DNA of 8,555 nt. Source: Solirubrobacterales bacterium (GTDB lineage: Bacteria; Actinomycetota; Thermoleophilia; Solirubrobacterales; 70-9). The stretch covers positions 1 to 8,555 of the forward strand of contig JACDBR010000025.1 in the NCBI GenBank assembly GCA_013694825.1, written 5' to 3'. Of the stretch, positions 1-5,752 are shown one piece after another. The position numbers were made by a program, and so were the translations under genes. Under the pieces are notes generated by a model. It saw nothing but the letters and a program-made list of their open reading frames with translations. It made no database searches and had not been told where the DNA came from. Numbering within the stretch: the stretch's first letter is position 1; every line of letters starts with the position of its first letter.

Positions 1-72
1 CCGATCCTCAGCGTCCACACCGACGGCACGGGCGGCCGCGGCGAGCTGGTCAGGTTCACCGAAGGCGGCTGA
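1..72 (+). CDS. C-terminal tail of an upstream gene (5' end outside window)
   Basis: Reading frame 1 is open from the first base and ends at a TGA at 70-72, giving 23 residues that finish LVRFTEGG. Nearly every codon ends in G or C, as in the confident genes of this window, and a strong hairpin lies 20 nt after the stop; both support a real gene end. The fragment is rich in glycine and has no recognisable motif, so no function can be assigned. It is convergent with the HD-GYP gene that ends at 193. Confidence 0.5.
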   Translation, partial: PILSVHTDGTGGRGELVRFTEGG

Positions 73-92
73 GGCGCAACAGCCGTCACCGA

Positions 93-121
93 CGGGCGTC
101 CGCCGATCCGGCGGGCGCCCG
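93..121. terminator. Strong hairpin between convergent genes
   Basis: Arms 93-105 and 109-121 form a 13-bp stem closed by the loop ATC, with a single G-U wobble (T99 opposite G115). The stem is almost pure G/C. It starts 20 nt after the stop at 72. No T-run follows on either strand, which is common for terminators in high-GC actinobacteria. It may stop transcription from the left, and possibly also from the HD-GYP gene on the right. Confidence 0.65.
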
Positions 122-135
122 AGTGCTCCTAGCCC

Positions 136-175
136 CGCTCGACGCGCGAGCGACTCCACGTCACCCGCGCGCGGG
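136..175. terminator. Two small palindromes after the HD-GYP gene
   Basis: CGCTCG (136-141) and CGAGCG (147-152) make a 6-bp stem around ACGCG. A perfect 12-bp palindrome, CCCGCGCGCGGG, lies at 164-175. On the minus strand the palindrome begins 17 nt beyond the stop of the HD-GYP gene, so it may help end that transcript. Short G/C palindromes occur by chance in DNA of this composition, so support is modest. Confidence 0.3.
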
Positions 176-192
176 CTGCGGCCCACCCACCC

Positions 193-840
193 TCAGCGCT
201 GGGCAGCGCGCACAGGCCGCCCGAGCCTCGAAAGCGCCTCGAGAAACGTCTCGACGACCCGCCCGTCGAACTGTGCGTCGGCCTCGGTGAGCAGCTCAGT
301 GGCGGCTTCCTCGTGGGTCATCGGCGCCTTGTAGACGCGCTCGGCACGCATCGCGTCGTAGGCGTCGGCGACCGCGAGGATTCTCGACTCGACCGGGATC
401 TCCTCGGCGGCCAGGCCATGCGGGTAGCCCTCGCCGTCAGGACGTTCGTGGTGGGAGAGGACCCACAGCGCGACATCATCGAGGTTGCAGCTGTAGAGCA
501 GGTCGGAGCCGACCTGGGGATGGCATTTGATCTGCTGCCACTCGCCCTTGCTGAGCTTTCCGGGCTTTCGCAGGATCTCATCCTGGACCCCCACCTTGCC
601 GACATCGTGGAGCTCGCCTGCAAGCGCCACGCGCTCGACGAGCCGTGGCTCGAGACCGAGCTCATGCGCGGTCATCGCCGCGTAGCCCGAAACCGACCGA
701 CCGTGATGGGCGAGGTCTGAGTAACGCTCCTCGAGCACACGGGTCAGCTCGAGCAGAGGCCGCTCGTAGCCACCGGTGAGGGCGTGCGTCTCGGAGATCT
801 CGTCCGTCTCCGTGCTCGCGTCCTGCGTCTTAACGGACAT
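193..840 (-). CDS. Stand-alone HD-GYP domain protein (probable cyclic di-GMP phosphodiesterase)
   Basis: The 215-residue product is one HD-GYP domain after about 25 unstructured residues. Visible signatures are HHGRSV at 45-50, the HD pair in LHDVGK (77-82), ILRKPGKL (89-96), CHPQVGSDLL (106-115), the diagnostic HHERPDGEGYP (130-140) and DAYDAM (159-164). All the usual metal-binding His/Asp positions appear present. HD-GYP enzymes hydrolyse cyclic di-GMP to pGpG or GMP. There is no receiver, GAF or membrane segment, so it should be a soluble cytoplasmic enzyme without a built-in sensor. The start at 838-840 is preferred because GGAG lies 9 nt upstream. An in-frame ATG at 886-888 would add 16 residues but overlaps a likely -10 hexamer. 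It is transcribed divergently from the GNAT gene across 154 bp. Catalytic activity is inferred from motifs only. Confidence 0.9.
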   Translation of the reverse strand: MSVKTQDASTETDEISETHALTGGYERPLLELTRVLEERYSDLAHHGRSVSGYAAMTAHELGLEPRLVERVALAGELHDVGKVGVQDEILRKPGKLSKGEWQQIKCHPQVGSDLLYSCNLDDVALWVLSHHERPDGEGYPHGLAAEEIPVESRILAVADAYDAMRAERVYKAPMTHEEAATELLTEADAQFDGRVVETFLEALSRLGRPVRAAQR

Positions 841-883
841 GTGTCCCCTCTCCGTCCCGAGCGACTTCCTGACCGCCGGGAGC

Positions 884-889
884 AGCATA
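884..889 (-). promoter_or_regulatory. Candidate -10 hexamer for the HD-GYP gene
   Basis: On the minus strand 889-884 reads TATGCT, matching TAnnnT, about 44 nt before the preferred start at 840. The best -35 at 17-bp spacing (TAGCCC, 912-907) matches TTGACA at only three positions. The hexamer sits beside a small inverted repeat, GCAGC (882-886) and GCTGC (894-898) with a 7-nt gap, which could be an operator. Both are weak calls. Confidence 0.3.
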
Positions 890-962
890 TGTCGCTGCCC
901 TGGAGAGGGCTACCCGAAACCGAAGCCCGCGGCCGCCAAGCGCTCGCGAGACGCGCCAAAGG

Positions 963-989
963 TTGCCGGAACTAGGCCGAACCTACACT
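963..989 (+). promoter_or_regulatory. Candidate promoter for a leaderless GNAT transcript
   Basis: TACACT at 984-989 matches TAnnnT and lies 5 nt before the ATG at 995. There is no Shine-Dalgarno sequence in front of that ATG, so transcription would begin at or next to the start codon. The -35 is poor: TTGCCG at 963-968 gives only a 15-bp spacer. Confidence 0.4.
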
Positions 990-994
990 GCGCC

Positions 995-1555
995 ATGGCC
1001 GAGATCCTCACTGAGCGCCTCGTTCTGCGACCGCTTCGTGCTGAGGACCTTCCCGGATTCGTCGCCTACCGCCGAGATCCCGAGGTGGCGCGCTACCAGT
1101 CTTGGAACGCCGCGTACTCGATGACGGATGCTGAGCGCCTTCTGGCCGCGCAGGCAGATGTAGAGCTTGGCCACCCCGGCAGCTGGGTGCAGCTCGGGGC
1201 GGTTGGTCGCGCAGACGGTTGCCTGGTGGGTGACTGCGCCAGCCAAGTGAAGCTAGAGCTTCCCGCGACCGCGGAGATCGGAATCACCTTGGCCTCGTCC
1301 AGCCAGGGCAAGGGCCTCGGTCGCGAGGCGGTCGGTGGCCTCGTCAGCGCGCTCTTCGAACGCCACCGAATGCATCGGGTGATGGCTCAGGCCGATGATC
1401 GCAACCGGCCGCTCCACCGGCTCCTCGAGCACCTCGGGTTTCGTTGCGAGGCCCGGCTGGTCGAGGCCGATTGGTTCAAGGGCGAGTGGACCACGCTCCG
1501 GACCTACGCCGTGCTCGCTCACGAGTGGCAGACGAGGAGGTCGGAGGCGCGATAA
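995..1555 (+). CDS. GNAT family N-acetyltransferase (RimJ/RimL-like)
   Basis: The product has 186 residues, a normal size for this family. It opens with LTERLVLRPLRAEDL (5-19), the typical first strand and helix of RimJ/RimL-type acetyltransferases. EIGITL (94-99) is followed by the acetyl-CoA pyrophosphate-binding loop QGKGLGREA (104-112). Motif B is NRPLHRLLEHLGF (137-149). The reaction is transfer of acetyl from acetyl-CoA to a primary amine, either a protein N-terminus or a small molecule; the substrate cannot be read from sequence. ATG 995 is chosen because the conserved N-terminus begins exactly there, although the frame stays open to 776. No Shine-Dalgarno is visible, but a -10-like TACACT sits 5 nt upstream. 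It is followed after 8 nt by the VOC gene, so the two are probably co-transcribed. Confidence 0.88.
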   Translation: MAEILTERLVLRPLRAEDLPGFVAYRRDPEVARYQSWNAAYSMTDAERLLAAQADVELGHPGSWVQLGAVGRADGCLVGDCASQVKLELPATAEIGITLASSSQGKGLGREAVGGLVSALFERHRMHRVMAQADDRNRPLHRLLEHLGFRCEARLVEADWFKGEWTTLRTYAVLAHEWQTRRSEAR

Positions 1556-1556
1556 T
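1551..1556 (+). promoter_or_regulatory. GATAAT -10-like hexamer before the VOC gene
   Basis: GATAAT differs from TATAAT at one base and lies 7 nt before the GTG at 1564, the distance expected if transcription starts at the start codon. It overlaps the stop codon of the GNAT gene. No -35 match is visible at 16-18 bp spacing, so an independent promoter is uncertain. It would explain why the GTG has no well-placed Shine-Dalgarno. Confidence 0.35.
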
Positions 1557-1563
1557 CGCTTCC

Positions 1564-1902
1564 GTGCCCACGCCGCTGATCGAGTTTCCAGCCGACGAGG
1601 CCGAACGCGCGCTCGCCTTCTGGCAAGGAGTGCTCGAAGTCTCGCTCGAGCCCAGGGCTGCCGAGCAGGGCTCCGGCTGGCAGGCCGAGCGCGATGGGCT
1701 TCGGATCGGCGTCCACGAGCGCGGTCGAGGGCCAGGCGACACGGTCTCTCTGCCCTACTTCACCGTCGCCGAGATGCAGCCGGTGCTCGACCGGGTCACC
1801 GAGCTCGGCGGGTCGCTGATCCATCCCGGCGAGCGTTGGTCGATCTGTCGTGACAGCGAGGGCAGCCCGTTCGCCCTCGCGCTCGCGTCAGAGACCGGCT
1901 AG
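1564..1902 (+). CDS. VOC (glyoxalase/bleomycin-resistance) fold protein
   Basis: The 112-residue product matches a single VOC domain of two beta-alpha-beta-beta-beta modules. The start, LIEFPADEAERALAFWQGVL, resembles the opening strand and helix of the family. The end, DSEGSPFALAL, resembles the closing D-x-E-G-x-x-F strand. Family members bind a metal and act as lyases, isomerases, dioxygenases or drug-binding proteins. The usual first-strand metal histidine is absent here, so catalysis should not be assumed. The GTG start fits the domain boundary. The nearest Shine-Dalgarno-like GGAGG (1543-1547) is 16 nt away, too far for normal use; a rare AUC at 1555 would be ideally spaced, and a second in-frame GTG lies at 1525. 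It lies 8 nt after the GNAT gene. Fold is confident, function unknown. Confidence 0.8.
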   Translation: MPTPLIEFPADEAERALAFWQGVLEVSLEPRAAEQGSGWQAERDGLRIGVHERGRGPGDTVSLPYFTVAEMQPVLDRVTELGGSLIHPGERWSICRDSEGSPFALALASETG

Positions 1903-1969
1903 GCGCCAGGGCGCTTCGAGCCGGTTGGCCCCTGGGGCGATCGGGTACCGCGCGGCTCAACCCGTCCAC

Positions 1970-1974
1970 GGAGG
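1970..1974 (+). promoter_or_regulatory. Shine-Dalgarno site supporting a CUG start
   Basis: GGAGG at 1970-1974 is followed by a 5-nt spacer (TTCCC) and then CTG at 1980-1982. No ATG, GTG or TTG occurs in that frame between the end of the VOC gene and 1980. The site therefore points to CTG as the initiation codon of the next gene. Confidence 0.65.
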
Positions 1975-1979
1975 TTCCC

Positions 1980-2447
1980 CTGACTCGCAAAGCAGACTTC
2001 AACGCCGAGGAATGGTCGCTCCTGCTCGCGGCGCCGCCGGTTGCCGGCCTGCGCGTCGTCACCGCCAACCGCGGCGGCACGGTTCGAGAGAGCCTTCAAA
2101 TGAGCAAGGCCTACGTCGAGGCTCGCAAGGATCACGGCTCGAGCGAGCTGCTCGACGACATCGTCTCCGAGCAGCCGTCGATCAACGCGCGGCAGTTCGG
2201 CTCGATCGAGGAGGTCCGCGAGCAGGCCCCGCAACGCCTCCGCGCAGCGGTCGACCTTCTCGAGCAGAAGGCGACGCGGGAGGAGGTCGAGGACTACAAG
2301 CGCTTCGTCATCGGTCTCGCCCAGCGGATCGCCAGCGCCCACAAGGAGGGTGGCGTCCTCGGTATCGGCGGCACGGAGATCAGCGACGACGAGCGAGTCG
2401 CACTCGATGAGATCGCCTCCACGCTCGGCGTCACCGAGAGCGCATGA
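1980..2447 (+). CDS. Conserved-looking helical protein of unknown function, probable CUG start
   Basis: With the CTG at 1980 the product has 155 residues. The first in-frame ATG (2100) would give only 115. The extra 40 codons keep the coding pattern, with third positions mostly G/C, and encode a plausible N-terminus (TRKADFNAEEWSLLLAAPP). The rest is strongly helical and charged: repeated Glu/Arg/Leu segments, a long helix around VDLLEQKATREEVEDYKRF, and a C-terminal segment, GGTEISDDERVALDEIASTLG at 130-150 counted loosely, that recalls the last helices of TerB-like domains. That likeness is weak. There is no signal peptide, membrane segment or recognised catalytic motif, so it is probably cytoplasmic. 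It lies 77 nt after the VOC gene on the same strand and ends before an inverted repeat. No function is assigned. Confidence 0.78.
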   Translation: MTRKADFNAEEWSLLLAAPPVAGLRVVTANRGGTVRESLQMSKAYVEARKDHGSSELLDDIVSEQPSINARQFGSIEEVREQAPQRLRAAVDLLEQKATREEVEDYKRFVIGLAQRIASAHKEGGVLGIGGTEISDDERVALDEIASTLGVTESA

Positions 2448-2471
2448 GGCCACCTAGTCGGCGGGGGGACG

Positions 2472-2520
2472 TCTAGACGGTTCTTCTTCGCCTTGCCGTT
2501 TCCCATGCGGACCGTCTAGG
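2472..2520. terminator. Long inverted repeat between convergent genes
   Basis: CTAGACGGT (2473-2481) is exactly repeated in reverse complement as ACCGTCTAG (2511-2519). Allowing G-U pairs, the stem extends to 12 bp (2472-2483 with 2509-2520) around a 25-nt loop. It lies between the end of the CUG-start gene and the end of the lipoprotein gene, so a bidirectional terminator is the simplest reading. The large loop and lack of a T-run make it atypical, and a protein-binding site is also possible. Confidence 0.5.
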
Positions 2521-2531
2521 GCGGCAACGCC
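2520..2531. terminator. Small hairpin with GCAA loop
   Basis: GGCG (2520-2523) and CGCC (2528-2531) enclose GCAA, a GNRA tetraloop. It lies directly after the larger inverted repeat and 3 nt beyond the stop of the minus-strand lipoprotein gene (tetraloop orientation applies to the plus-strand transcript). It may add to the terminator region. Confidence 0.25.
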
Positions 2532-2534
2532 GGG

Positions 2535-2858
2535 CTAGTACGAGGTCTCACAGATACGAAGGAGGAACTCCGGCAGCGGGCTGTCCGGGGGCTCCTCGGT
2601 TGCCGAGACGGACAGAGCGACCACGCTCTGCTTGACATTGACTGCCTTGCAGTCCTCGGGGTTGTCGGCGACGAAATCCTCGATCATCATGATCTTCTCG
2701 GGCTCGAGCGCCGCGACAAACTCCCCCACCGTCACGTCGTAGCTCGCGTCCCCTGTGGCAGCCGGGGGGCTCGTCGTGGCGCCCTCGTCCTCGGCCGCGC
2801 CGCATCCTGCCATCGCCATTGCCGCGACCGCCAAGGCCACTGCCGCTCGCTTTCGCAT
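2535..2858 (-). CDS. Small putative lipoprotein, function unknown
   Basis: The 107-residue product begins with a lipoprotein signal peptide: MRKR, a hydrophobic alanine-rich core (5-17) and the lipobox MAGC with the acylated cysteine at 19. A low-complexity Ala/Thr/Pro/Glu linker (20-38) leads to a domain of about 70 residues with two further cysteines (70 and 103), which could form a disulfide outside the membrane. The mature protein is acidic. It should be anchored on the outer face of the cytoplasmic membrane. The start is well supported: AGGAGG lies 8 nt upstream of the ATG. It lies 115 bp downstream of the hydrolase gene on the same strand, so it could be read from that transcript or from its own promoter; no clear promoter is seen in the gap. 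No family is recognised. Confidence 0.82.
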   Translation of the reverse strand: MRKRAAVALAVAAMAMAGCGAAEDEGATTSPPAATGDASYDVTVGEFVAALEPEKIMMIEDFVADNPEDCKAVNVKQSVVALSVSATEEPPDSPLPEFLLRICETSY

Positions 2859-2973
2859 AGCCCGATCCTCCTAGGTTCCTTCCATCGTGTGGCGCGGGTG
2901 CCAGGTGCGCGCCCCGCGGGAGGGAAAGTAAGCATGAATCGGCTCGAAACGCGGCGCCAGCGCTTCTGGTTCA

Positions 2974-3870
2974 TCAACCGCCGCCGCGCAGCAGAGCGCG
3001 CCACTCCTCCCAGCTGACATCCGCGGGCTCCGTCTCGGAAATGAAGTTCGCCAGTGTTCTCGCGAACCGCTCGGGCTCATCGATCTGCGGGAAATGACCC
3101 GAGGCAGCGAATACCTCGAGGCGGCTCGTCGGCACGAGGCCATGGGCCGAGTGGGCGTGGGCGACGGGGATCACGCTGTCTCGCTCGCCCCAGATGAGCA
3201 GAAACGGCACCAGGCTCGCCAGGTATAGGCGGTCGGTCGCGGCGACTCGCTGTCCTCGCGAGTCCACGATCGTGCGCAGCGTGTGGACGAATGCCTCTCG
3301 GGCCTCGCGGTCGGCGAGCGTGGCGTGGCCGGCGGCGATCTGGGCCATGTCCGTGCCGAGGCGAAGGCCGATCCGCCCGGCCGCGGCGGCCAGCTTGCGG
3401 GCGACCGTCAGCAGCGGCTCGTAGGTCAGCAGCGGCAGCACCTCGCTGGCGCCCGGGAGCGTCGCCGCCCGGATCAACGGGCTGACCTCCTGGCCAAGCC
3501 CGCCGCTGTCGACGAGCACTAGCCGCTCGCAACGCTCGGGGAACTGGTAGGCGAGCTGCATCGCGATCCCTCCGCCCAGCGAATGTCCGACGACCGTCGC
3601 CCGCTCGTGGCCGAGCGCGACGAGCAGATCGCGGACGCCGCTCGCGTAGGCACCGAGCGAGTAGTCGCCACGAGGCTTGGCCGACTCGCCGTGGCCAAGC
3701 AGGTCGGGGGCGATGACCGTGTGGCCACGAGCGAGGGCCGGAATCACCGTTTCCCAGGTCGCGGAAGTCGAGGTGATCCCGTGGATCAACAGAATCACCG
3801 GCCCCTGTCCGGCGCGCCGGTAGGCGACCCGATGGCCGTGCAGCGTGATCTCGTCGAGCTCTACCGGCAT
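2974..3870 (-). CDS. Alpha/beta-fold hydrolase
   Basis: The 298-residue product is a complete alpha/beta hydrolase. The oxyanion-hole segment is LLIHGITSTSATW (27-39), followed by DLLGHGES (56-63). The nucleophile elbow is GHSLGG with Ser97. WGERDSVIP carries the probable acid Asp231 and SGHFPQID the base His259, so the triad is intact. A helical cap covers roughly 130-215. There is no signal peptide, so it is cytoplasmic. Family members are esterases, lipases, haloalkane dehalogenases, epoxide hydrolases or C-C bond hydrolases. A nucleophilic serine excludes the dehalogenase and epoxide hydrolase types, which use Asp, but the substrate remains open. The start has only a weak GGA upstream and no -10-like hexamer. 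It lies 120 bp downstream of the methyltransferase and is probably co-transcribed with it. Confidence 0.92.
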   Translation of the reverse strand: MPVELDEITLHGHRVAYRRAGQGPVILLIHGITSTSATWETVIPALARGHTVIAPDLLGHGESAKPRGDYSLGAYASGVRDLLVALGHERATVVGHSLGGGIAMQLAYQFPERCERLVLVDSGGLGQEVSPLIRAATLPGASEVLPLLTYEPLLTVARKLAAAAGRIGLRLGTDMAQIAAGHATLADREAREAFVHTLRTIVDSRGQRVAATDRLYLASLVPFLLIWGERDSVIPVAHAHSAHGLVPTSRLEVFAASGHFPQIDEPERFARTLANFISETEPADVSWEEWRALLRGGG

Positions 3871-3990
3871 CAGGTCATTCCGGCTGGTGAAGGCCGGCCG
3901 GCGGGGTCAGGGTAGAGGGCCGAGCGTCCCGGGCGATTCGCCGAAGGACTCCTTAGCCGCCCAGAGCTCAGAGCGGCTCGTCGCGCCCGG

Positions 3991-4803
3991 TCACGCCAGT
4001 GTGCCGACGGCGAGCAGGTACTCCATCTCGAACCGCGCCCGGTCGGGCGTGCCGCGATTCCACTCCTCGCAGAACCGGTCGACCGCCTCGATGAACTCCG
4101 CTTCGCGCTCGGTCCGGCGCGCGTTCGCCTGGGCGGCGATCGTCGGGCCGTATCGCTCCTTGAAGTGTTCGCCGAAGTCGCGTGCATGCTCGAAGGCGCT
4201 GACCTCCAGAACGCCACGCTGCGACGTAGCGAAATCGACCTGGTCACCGAACAGCTCGTTCAGGTGCTCCTCGCTGCCCCAGAGCGGCGGCGGCTGAGTG
4301 CCGGGCGGAGGCGGCGGAGCGAACGGTCCCATGGTCCCAAACAGCGCCCCGATCATGCCCTCCGGAGTCCAGCTCAAGAGTCCGATCTTGCCGCCCGGAC
4401 GGCACACCCGGACCAACTCGTCGGCGGCCTGCTGGTGGTGAGGAGCGAACATCACGCCGATCGCCGAGATCACGACGTCAAAGGACTCGTCCTCGAAGGG
4501 CAGGTGCTCGGCGTCGGCTTCGACCCATTCGAGCGCGAGCCCCTCGGCCTCGGCGCGAGAGCGGCCCGCCTCGAGCAGCTCGGGCGTCAGGTCACTGGCA
4601 GTGACGTCAGCCCCGGCCTGCGCCGCGGGCAGCGAGGCGTTGCCAGTTCCGGCAGCGACGTCGAGCACGCCCGTCCCGGGTCCGATGGCGCATGCATCGA
4701 CGAGCCTCGGGCCCAGCGGCAGCAGCCACGTCTCGACCATCGAGGGGTAGTCGCCCGACGCCCACATCGCCCGGTGGCGTGCCTTGAGCTCAGAATCCGA
4801 CAT
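3991..4803 (-). CDS. Class I SAM-dependent methyltransferase
   Basis: The 270-residue product has a Rossmann-type methyltransferase domain. Motif I is VLDVAAGTGNAS (46-57), the acidic residue after strand 2 is Asp71 in ASDLTPE, motif II-like EADAEHLPF is at 95-103, and the post-motif LVRVCRPGGKIGLLSW is at 130-145. This is the UbiE/Methyltransf_11 layout. The methyl acceptor cannot be inferred. A proline-rich insert (FAPPPPPGTQPPP, 161-173) follows the core, and the last 90 residues form a helical domain likely to shape the substrate pocket. Start 4803 is favoured: GGGGGAGG lies 6 nt upstream, and the longer in-frame start at 4935 would overlap the cupin gene. A promoter-like pair sits about 30 nt upstream, so it may begin its own transcription unit that includes the hydrolase. 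Confidence 0.92.
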   Translation of the reverse strand: MSDSELKARHRAMWASGDYPSMVETWLLPLGPRLVDACAIGPGTGVLDVAAGTGNASLPAAQAGADVTASDLTPELLEAGRSRAEAEGLALEWVEADAEHLPFEDESFDVVISAIGVMFAPHHQQAADELVRVCRPGGKIGLLSWTPEGMIGALFGTMGPFAPPPPPGTQPPPLWGSEEHLNELFGDQVDFATSQRGVLEVSAFEHARDFGEHFKERYGPTIAAQANARRTEREAEFIEAVDRFCEEWNRGTPDRARFEMEYLLAVGTLA

Positions 4804-4832
4804 CGTGGGCCTCCCCCGTTCTTGACACGCCG

Positions 4833-4860
4833 ATCGTACGTCCGCCCCGGGGGGAGTCCA
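4833..4860 (-). promoter_or_regulatory. Candidate promoter for the methyltransferase gene
   Basis: On the minus strand TGGACT (4860-4855; four of six matches to TTGACA) is followed by a 16-bp spacer and TACGAT (4838-4833; four of six matches to TATAAT). Transcription would begin near 4826, giving a leader of about 23 nt that contains the strong Shine-Dalgarno. This suggests the methyltransferase is not wholly dependent on the SnoaL-cupin transcript. Confidence 0.45.
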
Positions 4861-4912
4861 GTCGATTTTCGCGGGGCTCCGGGCGAGTCGACTGCGCGTC
4901 AACCGTGAGCCG

Positions 4913-5395
4913 TCAGCCGAGCAGCTCGCACCCATACTCCTGCGCGACGGCTCCGAGCCGCTCGAAATCCGGCTCTTCGTTCATTGGGGGTGGCAGCTCG
5001 CGTCGTTCGGCCGGGATGCTCATCCCTCGAACGAGGCCCTCGAATCCCCCGGGGGTCATGATGAAGAGCATTCGGCACCCGTTCGGGCCGACGCTGTAGC
5101 GGTGCGGGATGCCGCGGGGGCCGAACGCAAAGTCTCCGGCGCCGGCCTGGATGGTCGTACCGCCGACCTCAAAGCTCACGTCGCCCGCGAGCACCCAGAA
5201 TCCCTCGTCCTCGCGATGATGAACGTGTAGCGGAGCCTCCGCGCCGGGCGGCTCGGTGATCTCCAGGATGCTGAGCAGGCCGCCGGTCTGCTCGGCGGTC
5301 ACCTTGACCTCGGCCAGGGCCCCGAACCACCACAACGCCTCGCCCTCGCCGACTCGGGTTGCGAACGGCTCGGGCACATGAGGCTGCTCGGTCAT
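4913..5395 (-). CDS. Cupin domain protein
   Basis: The 160-residue product is a single-domain cupin. Motif 1 is GAEAPLHVHHREDEGFWVLAG (51-71), with metal ligands His57, His59 and Glu64. Motif 2 is GDFAFGPRGIPHRY (87-100), with the fourth ligand His98. All four canonical ligands are present, so it probably binds Fe, Mn, Zn or Ni. Cupins of this kind include dioxygenases, isomerases and non-catalytic binders; the small size and single domain do not decide between them. The ATG overlaps the TGA of the SnoaL-like gene by the sequence ATGA, and AAGGAG lies 5 nt before it, so the two are translationally coupled. It ends 109 bp before the methyltransferase start on the same strand. There is no signal peptide. 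Confidence 0.9.
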   Translation of the reverse strand: MTEQPHVPEPFATRVGEGEALWWFGALAEVKVTAEQTGGLLSILEITEPPGAEAPLHVHHREDEGFWVLAGDVSFEVGGTTIQAGAGDFAFGPRGIPHRYSVGPNGCRMLFIMTPGGFEGLVRGMSIPAERRELPPPMNEEPDFERLGAVAQEYGCELLG

Positions 5396-5745
5396 TGGTT
5401 CTCCTTCGTGATCGGGTTGCCATCAGCCAGTACGCAGATCATCAGACGCCACTCCTTGTCGCGGCCCCGGCGGGCGACGTGGATGCCGGCCTCGGAGAGA
5501 AGCAGCGCCGTATCGCGCGCTCTCAGCACGCGGGGGGCCTTGGCGACGTAGGTGCGATCACGGGTCCACAGCGACGCCGCCGCCTTGCCGATCGCCTCGC
5601 TCCCGCAGACCTCTCTGCCGGCCGGCGTCAAGGCGAGGATTCCGCAATCTTCGAACAGGGCGCTCAGCTGGGTGCCGTCGCGGACCACGAAAGCGTCCTC
5701 CAGCAACTCATCGAGCTCCTCCGGCGTTCGGGCTCCCGGGTTCAT
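5392..5745 (-). CDS. SnoaL-like / DUF4440-type NTF2-fold protein
   Basis: The 117-residue product has the NTF2-fold pattern: an N-terminal helix pair (TPEELDELLEDAFVVRDGTQLSALF), a strand with GILALTPAGREVCGSEAIG, a central helix, then strands ending RDKEWRLMICVLADGNP. This fold covers delta5-3-ketosteroid isomerase, SnoaL cyclases and many uncharacterised binders or stress proteins. No clear catalytic Asp/His pair can be assigned, so function is open. It is the first gene of the minus-strand group and overlaps the cupin gene by 4 nt. It has no Shine-Dalgarno, but a promoter with a -10 hexamer 7 nt before the ATG suggests a leaderless mRNA. It faces the LuxR-family regulator across 88 bp, which makes control by that protein plausible. 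Confidence 0.8.
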   Translation of the reverse strand: MNPGARTPEELDELLEDAFVVRDGTQLSALFEDCGILALTPAGREVCGSEAIGKAAASLWTRDRTYVAKAPRVLRARDTALLLSEAGIHVARRGRDKEWRLMICVLADGNPITKENQ

Positions 5746-5752
5746 GGCGGCG

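Noticed and set aside
841..888. Upstream ATG (888) for the HD-GYP gene, adding 16 residues
   Set aside because: The ATG at 840 has GGAG 9 nt upstream, and the longer start overlaps a TATGCT -10 candidate.
1850..2453. Overlapping frames on both strands across the CUG-start gene
   Set aside because: Products are low-complexity Arg-rich or lack motifs; the frame from 1980 has the Shine-Dalgarno and a coherent helical protein.
3283..3532. Several open frames antisense or out of frame within the hydrolase gene
   Set aside because: They are shadows produced by high GC; their translations are Arg/Pro/Ala-rich without motifs, while the hydrolase frame has an intact triad.
3871..3990. Intergenic stretch between methyltransferase and hydrolase
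   Set aside because: Only a GGCCGGCC palindrome (3892-3899) was seen; no convincing promoter, terminator or small gene.
4822..4827. Perfect TTGACA on the plus strand
   Set aside because: No -10 hexamer lies 16-18 bp downstream and no plus-strand gene follows; it sits in the leader of the minus-strand methyltransferase.
4804..4935. Longer methyltransferase start at 4935
   Set aside because: It would overlap the cupin gene end and ignore the strong GGGGGAGG directly before ATG 4803.
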